Shown one piece after another: positions 5,586-11,804 of a DNA stretch of 15,579 bases. This DNA is from an uncultured Bacteroidales bacterium. Its GTDB lineage: Bacteria > Bacteroidota > Bacteroidia > Bacteroidales > Paludibacteraceae. The position numbers and the translations under genes were made by a program. The notes below the pieces were generated by a model. It was not told the origin of the DNA and ran no database searches. It saw only the letters and a list, made by a program, of their open reading frames with translations. Every line of letters begins with the position of its first letter. The first letter of the stretch is position 1. The stretch lies in the NCBI GenBank assembly GCA_934716995.1, contig CAKUYO010000044.1, forward strand, positions 1-15,579. Reading direction: 5' to 3'.

Positions 5586-6575
5586 ATGCGCAGGCAAACA
5601 TATATATTTGTCGGGTTGGGCGTGCTGCTGGTCGTGCTGTTTGGGCTGGATCTGTGCTGCGGCTCTATATGGCTCAACCCGCTGCTGTGCCTGAGCGGTT
5701 TGGACGGAACTCTCTCCGTTGAACAGCAGATTTTGCTCAATATCCGCTTGCCCAAAGCCTTTACCGCTATTATGGCTGGGGCGGCTCTTTCGGTGTCGGG
5801 ACTGCTGATGCAGACCTTGTTCCGTAATCCGTTGGCGGGTCCCTATACGTTGGGCGTTTCGTCCGGTGCCGGTCTTGGTGTGGCGTTTGCCACGCTGTGT
5901 GCCACGTTTGCAGGGATGAGTGTGGCAGGACGCTTCTCTACGGTGTTCGCCGCTATCGCAGGCAGTACGGCGGTATTGTTGTTGGTTATGCTGGTTGCCC
6001 GGCGGGTAAAAAGCAATGTCAGTCTGCTCATTGTAGGTATGATGTTCGGCTCGATAGCCGGGGCGTTGGTCAATCTGCTGCAGAACTTCGCCAATCCCGA
6101 TGCGCTCAAACTGTTTATCGTCTGGACATTCGGCAGCCTCGGCAGTGTCGGTTGGGCGGAGATGATATGGCTTGTGCCTGTTTGGCTGGTCGGAATGTGT
6201 GTATGTATCGCCGTGATGAAGCCGCTCAACGGGCTGTTGATGGGCGAAGATTATGCCCGCGGATTGGGCATACATATTAAGCAGACGCGCTTGCTTATTG
6301 TGCTGGCGACGGGTCTGCTGGCAGGTGGTATCACGGCGTTTTGCGGACCGATAGCATTCGTCGGTGTGGCAGTGCCGCATATTGCGCGGGGGCTGTTCCG
6401 TACCTCCAACCACCGCACCACGTTGCCCGCTTCCGCTCTCATCGGAGCCGATATACTATTGGTGTGCGACTTGCTCTGTTCGCTCTTTACCTACCCGCTG
6501 CCCGTCTCTACGGTCAGTGCCCTCTTTGGTGCACCAATCATTATTTGGATAATCATACGCAGAAATAATAAATAA
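5586..6575 (+). CDS. FecCD/BtuC-family ABC transporter permease
   Basis: A 329-residue polytopic inner-membrane protein of the family that carries iron-siderophores, haem or vitamin B12 across the membrane with an ATPase and a binding protein. Diagnostic segments are ILLNIRLPKAFTAIMAGAALSVSG near the start, MQTLFRNPLAGPYTLGVSSGAGLG, and near the end FCGPIAFVGVAVPHIAR with LPASALIGADILL. About ten hydrophobic segments fit the family and the length is normal. I chose ATG 5586 because the open frame's earlier TTG overlaps the predicted promoter. No ATPase (FecE/BtuD) or binding-protein gene is adjacent, so its partners must be elsewhere. The substrate cannot be told from sequence; the B12-dependent mutase genes 6 kb away make cobalamin a possibility only. 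Confidence 0.93.
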   Translation: MRRQTYIFVGLGVLLVVLFGLDLCCGSIWLNPLLCLSGLDGTLSVEQQILLNIRLPKAFTAIMAGAALSVSGLLMQTLFRNPLAGPYTLGVSSGAGLGVAFATLCATFAGMSVAGRFSTVFAAIAGSTAVLLLVMLVARRVKSNVSLLIVGMMFGSIAGALVNLLQNFANPDALKLFIVWTFGSLGSVGWAEMIWLVPVWLVGMCVCIAVMKPLNGLLMGEDYARGLGIHIKQTRLLIVLATGLLAGGITAFCGPIAFVGVAVPHIARGLFRTSNHRTTLPASALIGADILLVCDLLCSLFTYPLPVSTVSALFGAPIIIWIIIRRNNK

Positions 6576-6847
6576 TGTCAGTTCGATATAGACAAATTGT
6601 CTTACTTTTTCCGCCGCAGGCGAATAAGATTAATGGCAATTTATGGATGCAAAGGCAAGGATTTATTTAGATTTCTTGCCGCTTTGCGGCAAAGGATTTT
6701 TTATACCGAACTCTCCTTAAAATAGAAAATATCTTACGCACACTATATGCTAAGAAATATCTTTCGCTTAATTTCTTTCATTTTTCGTGAGCGTAGCGAG
6801 CAGGAAACCAATAATCACCGGTAGAAAACAGATAATCAATAAATAAT
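6576..6847. other. Intergenic region between permease and PPOX protein
   Basis: No gene seen in these 272 bases. A G+C-rich hairpin with a T-run lies at 6676-6702. The short motif TGAGCGTAGCGA (6788-6799) recurs with one change at 11652-11663 ahead of the 14-base array. No clear promoter for the next two genes could be assigned. Confidence 0.5.
6676..6702 (+). terminator. Intrinsic terminator-like hairpin after the permease gene
   Basis: TTGCCGC (6676-6682) pairs perfectly with GCGGCAA (6686-6692) around a TTT loop. Six T's follow at 6697-6702 after a four-base gap. It lies about 100 bases downstream of the permease stop codon. Confidence 0.6.
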
Positions 6848-7249
6848 ATGCAAGAAGTATTTGAGTTTTTGAAAGCGTGTGGCACGTATTATCTTGCCAC
6901 TATGGACGGGGAGCAGCCCCGTGTGCGTCCGTTTGGGTCGTATGCCGTATATAACGGCAAGTTGTATATCGAGACGGCGCATTACAAGCCTGTCAGCCAC
7001 CAGATAGACGCTCATCCGCTGGTGGAGATTTGCGCCTTTGACAACCAAAGCCGCTGGGTGCGTATCGCCTGTCGCTTGGTAGCCGACGAGTCTTACGAAG
7101 CCAAGCACGCTTTTCTCGAACAGATGCCCGAACTGCGTGATATGGGGTACGACGAGACGGGCGACAAGATGGCTATCTACTATATGGCGGATGCTGAAGC
7201 CACTTTCTCCTCTTACACAGAAGCCCCGCGTATTGTACATTTCGGATAA
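6848..7249 (+). CDS. Pyridoxamine 5'-phosphate oxidase-fold flavin protein
   Basis: A 133-residue protein of the PPOX split-barrel class, which usually binds FMN or a related flavin. The signature is the N-terminal CGTYYLATMDGEQPRVRPFG strand pair followed by NGKLYIETAHYKPVSHQI and the NPxxE-like HPLVEICAF, all in the expected order; the end YTEAPRIVHFG is typical of small members of this class. Related proteins include general stress protein 26-like and nitroimidazole-resistance-like enzymes, but nothing in the sequence fixes the substrate. It is too short and lacks the C-terminal dimer domain of true PdxH, so it is not the vitamin B6 enzyme. The GH43 gene begins three bases after its stop codon, so the two are probably co-transcribed, although no functional link is evident. 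Confidence 0.9.
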   Translation: MQEVFEFLKACGTYYLATMDGEQPRVRPFGSYAVYNGKLYIETAHYKPVSHQIDAHPLVEICAFDNQSRWVRIACRLVADESYEAKHAFLEQMPELRDMGYDETGDKMAIYYMADAEATFSSYTEAPRIVHFG

Positions 7250-7252
7250 CCT

Positions 7253-8761
7253 ATGAGACAGCGTTTTTTCTCACTGTATATAGTGTTGTGCTTCTGTGCA
7301 GGCGTATGGGCATACACCAATCCCATTCTGCCCTACGACTACTCAGATCCCGATGTGTGCCGCGTGGGCAACGACTACTATATGACCTCCTCGTCGTTCA
7401 ACTGCATACCCGGTTTGCAGATACTTCATTCCTCCGACTTGGTTCGTTGGAGCATCGTGGATGCGGCACTGCCTGACTATGTACCGGGTACCGAAGATGA
7501 GACCACTCCGCAATACGGCGGTGGTGTATGGGCACCTGCTATCCGTTACCACAAGGGGCGTTTCTATATCTATTATGGCGATCCAGACCGGGGCATCTGG
7601 TGTGTGCGCTCGGAGGAAACCGCTACGCTGCCTTGCCGTTGGGAAAAAGCCGTCTTGGTCAAGCGCGGCAAAGGGCTGATAGACCCATGCCCGCTATGGG
7701 ACAACGACGGGCGTGTCTATCTGGTTCATGCTTTTGCAGGCAGCCGTGCCGGTTTCAAGAGTGCGTTGGCGGTATGCGAATTGTCGTCCGACGGGCTTTC
7801 AGCGCTTGCAGGGAGCCGTATAGTCTTCGACGGACACCACGACAATCCTACCTGTGAAGGGCCGAAATTCTACAAGCGCAACGGATACTACTATATCTTT
7901 TGTCCCGCTGGCGGAGTCTCAACGGGGTGGCAACTGGTCATGCGCAGCCGCTCGCCGTATGGTCCGTATGAGGCAAAGCGGGTTCTGGAGCAAGGGCAAA
8001 CCGACATCAACGCACCGCATCAGGGCGCATGGGTTACCTCCGAACCGGTACAGACCGACCTCGGAACGTTCACCGACTGGTTCTTCCATTTTCAGGATGT
8101 CGGTGTCGCCGGGCGTATCGTCCATTTGCAGCCTGTGCGGTGGGTGGACGACTGGCCTCGGATGGGTAATAATGGCGAACCTGTGCGCGAATGTGATCTG
8201 CAGAAAGAAAAACAAACATCTGTGCAGCCGGAATCGGGCGTTACCCCCGCTTGGCGCGATGATTTTGATGGCAATACCTTGGCTCTCAGTTGGCAATGGT
8301 CGGGCAACTGTCGCCCGCAGTATGCGTTCTGCAATGCCTCGCAGTCGCTCTTGCGTTTGTTCTCCTATCCCGCAGACAGTGTGCAGGTCGCTCCTAACCT
8401 GCTCCTGCAAAAGATACCTGCCGGGCGCCCATTTACGGCTACCGCCAAAGTGCGTTTTACACCCAATAAAAAGACCGCGCAATACGAGCGTGCAGGGCTT
8501 GTCGTTGCCGGGCGCAAGTGCTTTCTGTTGGATGCACCCGCCGATGGCGCATGGGTATGGCTCCGTGTCGAGATGACCGCCGCGCAACAGGGGCGTTTCT
8601 ATCTCTCGCGCGATGGCAAAACCTATATGCCGGTTGGTACGCCCTTCCTAGCCGTGGAAGGCGAATGGATCGGGGCTAAAATAGGTCTCTACTGCTCCCG
8701 TCGTCCTGTCAAAATCAACGACTCGGGTTACCTCGATGTAGATTACTTTGAAATCCGCTGA
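7253..8761 (+). CDS. Secreted GH43 beta-xylosidase/alpha-L-arabinofuranosidase
   Basis: A 502-residue glycoside hydrolase that would release xylose or arabinose from plant hemicellulose fragments. A signal peptide (residues 1-20, ...AGVWA) sends it to the periplasm. The five-bladed propeller of GH43 spans about 22-315: the catalytic base is D32 in YDYSDPDV, the pKa-modulating Asp is D144 in LIDPCPLWDNDG, and the acid is E202 in CEGPKFYKRNGYYYIF, all present. Residues about 330-502 (WRDDFDGNTLALSWQW... to IGLYCSRRPV... YLDVDYFEIR) form the C-terminal beta-sandwich typical of the xylosidase-like subfamilies. It follows the PPOX gene by three bases. No SusC/SusD pair is in the window, so it is not in a visible polysaccharide utilisation locus. 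Specificity between xylose and arabinose cannot be settled here. Confidence 0.93.
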   Translation: MRQRFFSLYIVLCFCAGVWAYTNPILPYDYSDPDVCRVGNDYYMTSSSFNCIPGLQILHSSDLVRWSIVDAALPDYVPGTEDETTPQYGGGVWAPAIRYHKGRFYIYYGDPDRGIWCVRSEETATLPCRWEKAVLVKRGKGLIDPCPLWDNDGRVYLVHAFAGSRAGFKSALAVCELSSDGLSALAGSRIVFDGHHDNPTCEGPKFYKRNGYYYIFCPAGGVSTGWQLVMRSRSPYGPYEAKRVLEQGQTDINAPHQGAWVTSEPVQTDLGTFTDWFFHFQDVGVAGRIVHLQPVRWVDDWPRMGNNGEPVRECDLQKEKQTSVQPESGVTPAWRDDFDGNTLALSWQWSGNCRPQYAFCNASQSLLRLFSYPADSVQVAPNLLLQKIPAGRPFTATAKVRFTPNKKTAQYERAGLVVAGRKCFLLDAPADGAWVWLRVEMTAAQQGRFYLSRDGKTYMPVGTPFLAVEGEWIGAKIGLYCSRRPVKINDSGYLDVDYFEIR

Positions 8762-8818
8762 TTACTAATAATTAACGATTAATTACACGATAATTAACGT
8801 TGTATAAACATATCATCA

Positions 8819-8836
8819 CCACGAATTAGCCATTAA
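8819..8836 (-). repeat. Inverted fragment of the ATTAATGG-type repeat
   Basis: CCACGAATTAGCCATTAA is the exact reverse complement of 5050-5067 inside the 31-base copy A. It lies just upstream of direct copy B and forms a hairpin with it. Confidence 0.65.
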
Positions 8837-8862
8837 ATTCCATCTTTGATTAATGGATAATT
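8824..8862 (+). terminator. Large hairpin formed by inverted repeat copies after GH43
   Basis: AATTAGCCATTAA (8824-8836) pairs with TTAATGGATAATT (8850-8862) with one mismatch in 13 and a 13-base loop. It is AT-rich and not followed at once by a T-run, so termination of the GH43 transcript is possible rather than shown. Confidence 0.4.
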
Positions 8863-8879
8863 AATGGATAATTATATGT
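8849..8879 (+). repeat. 31-base dispersed intergenic repeat, copy B
   Basis: Two 11-base units TTAATGGATAA in tandem followed by TTATATGT. It differs from copy C at 8929 in only two positions (A for T in each unit). Confidence 0.75.
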
Positions 8880-8928
8880 TTTTGAAAAACGAATAATTAC
8901 ACATTTATTAACGTTCTTTCGAAGCGAA

Positions 8929-8959
8929 ATTAATGGTTAATTAATGGTTAATTATATGT
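8929..8959 (+). repeat. 31-base dispersed intergenic repeat, copy C
   Basis: Two 11-base units TTAATGGTTAA in tandem followed by TTATATGT, 80 bases after copy B. It overlaps possible ATG starts (8944, 8956) of the following lipoprotein gene, so the repeat would supply the leader of that mRNA. Confidence 0.75.
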
Positions 8960-8967
8960 CCCCAAAT

Positions 8968-10065
8968 ATGCAAAAAAGTCTGTTTTTGTGGGCGATTGCC
9001 TGTCTTTCCATTGTCTTTACCGCCTGCCATACTACACAAACGGCAGTAGTCTCCGCACCTGCTCCTCTGGTAGCGGAGGTGCAGCAGGCGGACACCGCCG
9101 CCTTGCCGCCGTTTCCCGCAGAGGCATTGTATATCATCGGTCGCGAATGGGAGTGTATTCACGATTCTGCTTCGGCGAAATACTTGACTCCGCGTGCTAT
9201 GCAAGTGCGTGCGGCGGAAATGTCTATGCAGGACTATCTTGAGCAGCGTCTCATCGAACTCTATCCCGAGCGTGCGTACCCCGGTTATGTCAGGAAAGTG
9301 GAGCAGATGGCGGAGATGCTGATTTATGCCAATGCGCAAACCTCCTCCATCTCCAACTTGATGGACAGCGAACTGCCCTCACCTGCGCAACTCAATGCAC
9401 GCTATAGTGCGGATCAGTCGGCGGCTTTTTCTGCCGACAGTCTGGCACAGGAGATTGCTTTTCTTGAACTGACAGGCGACGAAATCCTGCGTTTCCAAGC
9501 CCTCAATCGTTTTGCCGAGCAGAGCCGTTGGGTGGGGCGTGCCACATTGGATTCGCTCACTCTCACTTCCTTCGAAGAGGAAAACCTCGGTATCACGATT
9601 CTTCTCTGGCAGGGACCGCGTATGTTCTACCGTGTACTCCAAAGCAAAGAGCGTGCTACCAATATGGCGGAGTATTACTATCCGGGCGCCACTTCGGGCG
9701 GTCAGATAGGCGATGCATACCGCCATACCCTTGTCAATGCCCTTTTGCGTACGTATGTGGGGTTGCCGATGACCTACGTGATTATGGATTTGTTCTGGGA
9801 AAAAGCGCATCCCAATGCACCTTGCGATACGTATATGGACTTGCACAATAACGTAGTCGGTCGTCGTACACACTATGCCGACTTTGTCTATTCCGAGCCG
9901 TCCGATCTCCCATCGTGGCAGCAATGGGCGGAGCATGTGCATACCTATATTGCCGACTCTACCAATGCCACCCGTTGCGATTGGAATACGGAAACTCCCT
10001 CGATAGTGGTTATTCCCCAAGCCAATGCCGTGGATAGTCGTTCCTATATTATATGGGGGAAATGA
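8968..10065 (+). CDS. Lipoprotein resembling DUF6973-type proteins
   Basis: A 365-residue protein from ATG 8968. It starts with MQKSLFLWAIACLSIVFTAC, a lipoprotein signal with C20 as the lipidated residue (F at -3 is a little unusual). In-frame ATGs at 8944 and 8956 would add residues that spoil the signal peptide and they lie in a repeat, so 8968 is preferred. The region 25-220 is acidic, helical and unfamiliar. The C-terminal third holds GDAYRHTLVNALL and, about 50 residues later, CDTYMDLHNNVVGRRT; this RHxxxN plus MDLHNNxxGR pair is what I associate with DUF6973, often seen in Bacteroidota secreted proteins of unknown activity. The conserved His, Asp and Asn could form an active site, but no reaction is known to me. 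It appears to be transcribed alone. Confidence 0.75.
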   Translation: MQKSLFLWAIACLSIVFTACHTTQTAVVSAPAPLVAEVQQADTAALPPFPAEALYIIGREWECIHDSASAKYLTPRAMQVRAAEMSMQDYLEQRLIELYPERAYPGYVRKVEQMAEMLIYANAQTSSISNLMDSELPSPAQLNARYSADQSAAFSADSLAQEIAFLELTGDEILRFQALNRFAEQSRWVGRATLDSLTLTSFEEENLGITILLWQGPRMFYRVLQSKERATNMAEYYYPGATSGGQIGDAYRHTLVNALLRTYVGLPMTYVIMDLFWEKAHPNAPCDTYMDLHNNVVGRRTHYADFVYSEPSDLPSWQQWAEHVHTYIADSTNATRCDWNTETPSIVVIPQANAVDSRSYIIWGK

Positions 10066-10093
10066 CGCTATGCGGGAACAGGATAACCGCCAA

Positions 10094-10151
10094 ATCGGAT
10101 GATAGTGTGGAGCCGGATTATGCCGGATAATCTCTATGCCGATAGTTTTTT
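10094..10151 (+). terminator. Terminator-like structure after the lipoprotein gene
   Basis: An outer stem pairs ATCGG (10094-10098) with CCGAT, and an inner hairpin pairs GATTAT (10116-10121) with ATAATC (10127-10132). Six T's follow at 10146-10151. The combined structure is irregular, so this is a moderate call. Confidence 0.4.
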
Positions 10152-10189
10152 GCATTCTTTGCAAAGACATATTCTTTCCTCAAAAATAT

Positions 10190-10320
10190 GCATAATATGC
10201 AGTCTTATATTTTCGTATAGTAATTACGGCAAAAAGACGGCAACGACACGGCAACGAGATAGGTCTTGATGCGGTGCTTTTATACATTTTATGCACTATT
10301 TATACCGCATAAAGTGCATA
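10190..10320 (+). repeat. Intergenic element with three 11-base units, copy B
   Basis: The core is ATT followed by ACGGCAAAAAG, ACGGCAACGAC and ACGGCAACGAG (10226-10258), directly followed by ATAGG. CAGTCT lies upstream, CTTTTATACA downstream, and it ends in a palindrome TATGCACT/AGTGCATA (10290-10297 with 10313-10320). The order matches copy A at 5370-5500. Confidence 0.6.
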
Positions 10321-10410
10321 GATATTGTTTTGACGGTTGCTCTGATGTCGGAAAAATGACGCCCCTGATATAGGCTAAAAGCACTTTTTGACTTAAAAGG
10401 TGTGAAAAAG

Positions 10411-10441
10411 TTGTATATATCCGATTTAAGTTGTACCTTTG
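10411..10441 (+). promoter_or_regulatory. Bacteroides-type promoter for endonuclease I
   Basis: TTG at 10411-10413, exactly 20 bases, then TACCTTTG at 10434-10441. Transcription would start near 10448, giving a leader of about 70 bases. Confidence 0.7.
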
Positions 10442-10520
10442 TGGGCTTTTATACTGGGGCGCTCTGTATAGTGTTCGGCTTTTGTATGTAAAAGCATATT
10501 ATTAACCTTAAGAAAACGTA

Positions 10521-11612
10521 ATGAATCGTAGATTATTTTCTTCGTTTGTTTCTGTATTATTGGCTGGGTGGGCTATTGCCGCTTCTGTTACTCCTGCCGA
10601 AAATATTCCCGAATATTATGCCGCTGTAGATGGCAAGTCCGGCAAAGGTTTGTTCGATGCTGTGCACACCGTAACTAAAGTGGGCTATCACTCGTTGGGC
10701 TATGATGGCTTGTGGTCGGCATACAAAGAGACCGATGTACGTGCAGACGGTACAATATGGGATATGTACAGCAATTGTTCTTTCCGTTTAGGGACGGGCA
10801 AATGTGGCAATTATAAGAAAGAATGTGATTGCTACAACCGTGAGCACTCTATCCCCAAATCTTGGTTCGGTGGTTCTACTGCCAACCCCGGTTGTGATAT
10901 TTTTCATCTTGTGCCTACAGACGGTAAGGTGAATGGTATGCGCAGCAATTATCCGTTTGGCGAGGTAAGCAGTGCTTCCTACACATCGGGCAATGGCAGC
11001 AAGTTGGGATCATCCAAGAGTATTTCCGTAAACGGGAAAACAATAGCAGGTAATAATATCTCTGCCACTTGTTCTGGCACTGTCTTTGAACCTATAGACG
11101 AGTACAAAGGCGATTTCGCCCGCGGTTATTTTGGTACGATGATCAAATGGGCAGGCGATTACCAGGCTTTTACATCGGGGCAAGGCGGCACTACTTTTAG
11201 TGGCAACTATACCGCTTCGGGCTTCTTCGGTTTGACCAAATACGGAGTGGCTTTGTTGCTCAAATGGCATCGTGAGGATCCCGTTTCGCAGAAAGAGATT
11301 GACCGTAACAATGGTATCCAGAAGACGCAGGGCAATCGCAACCCCTTTATTGATTATCCCTATTTGGCAGAGTATATCTGGGGCGAGAAATCGGGCGAGA
11401 AAGTAAACCTTGGCAACCTTGTCAGTTCTTCTGACGAGCGTTTCGTCCCGGGGCAAAGCAATGGCTATATGGGGACGGAAACTGCTATTGAGGATGTTAC
11501 TTTCGAACCTATCCAACCGCAAGCCGTTAAAGTGCTCCGCAACGGACAACTGCTTATCATCAAAGGCGACAAAGTCTATAACGCCCAAGGTTGTTTAATT
11601 AACAATGAATAA
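10521..11612 (+). CDS. Secreted endonuclease I family nuclease
   Basis: A 363-residue DNase/RNase of the His-Me finger type, related to EndA/Vvn. Residues 1-21 are a signal peptide (VLLAGWAIAA), so it acts outside the cytoplasm, probably degrading free nucleic acid for nutrition. The catalytic segment is CYNREHSIPKSWF with H109 as general base, followed by CDIFHLVPTDGKVNGMRSNYPFGE containing the metal-binding Asn, then KYGVALLLKWHREDPVS and QGNRNPFIDYPYLAEYIWG, all hallmarks of the family. After the nuclease domain a 60-residue tail ends VKVLRNGQLLIIKGDKVYNAQG, which resembles the short C-terminal sorting-type tails of secreted Bacteroidales proteins. The last residues (CLINNE) are encoded by AT-rich spacer-like DNA, so the natural end of that tail may have been altered. 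A dedicated promoter precedes it. Confidence 0.93.
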   Translation: MNRRLFSSFVSVLLAGWAIAASVTPAENIPEYYAAVDGKSGKGLFDAVHTVTKVGYHSLGYDGLWSAYKETDVRADGTIWDMYSNCSFRLGTGKCGNYKKECDCYNREHSIPKSWFGGSTANPGCDIFHLVPTDGKVNGMRSNYPFGEVSSASYTSGNGSKLGSSKSISVNGKTIAGNNISATCSGTVFEPIDEYKGDFARGYFGTMIKWAGDYQAFTSGQGGTTFSGNYTASGFFGLTKYGVALLLKWHREDPVSQKEIDRNNGIQKTQGNRNPFIDYPYLAEYIWGEKSGEKVNLGNLVSSSDERFVPGQSNGYMGTETAIEDVTFEPIQPQAVKVLRNGQLLIIKGDKVYNAQGCLINNE

Positions 11613-11663
11613 TTAACAATTAACATATCTTAACACGCCTTGCAACCTACATGAGCGCAGCGA

Positions 11664-11776
11664 ACCACCAACGTGTAACCACCAACGTGTAACCACTAAC
11701 GTGCAAACCACTAACGCGTAGCCACCAACGCGCAGCCACTAACGTGTAACCATTAACGTGCAACCACAAACGTAAA
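11664..11776 (+). repeat. Array of about eight 14-base repeats upstream of mutA
   Basis: Eight consecutive units of 13-15 bases follow the consensus ACCACYAACGTGYA. The first two are identical (11664-11677 and 11678-11691); the later ones vary at the Y positions and by one base in length, and the last (ACCACAAACGTAAA) is most degenerate. There are no spacers, so this is not a CRISPR array. It ends about 28 bases before the mutA ATG and so lies in its leader or promoter region. Confidence 0.85.
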
Positions 11777-11804
11777 ACTAAAAAACAACATAAATCAATT
11801 TATC

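Larger units (their letters stand above)
10066..10520. other. 455-base intergenic region with terminator, repeat element and promoter
   Basis: No gene is seen. In order it holds a terminator-like structure (10094-10151), a copy of the three-unit 11-base element (10190-10320) and the promoter for the endonuclease gene (10411-10441). Confidence 0.6.

Noticed and set aside
8944..8967. Upstream starts of the lipoprotein gene
   Set aside because: They lie in a dispersed repeat and would put polar residues and Pro before the signal peptide; ATG 8968 gives a normal lipoprotein signal.
11664..11776. Possible CRISPR array
   Set aside because: The 14-base units are contiguous with no unique spacers, and no cas genes are in the window.
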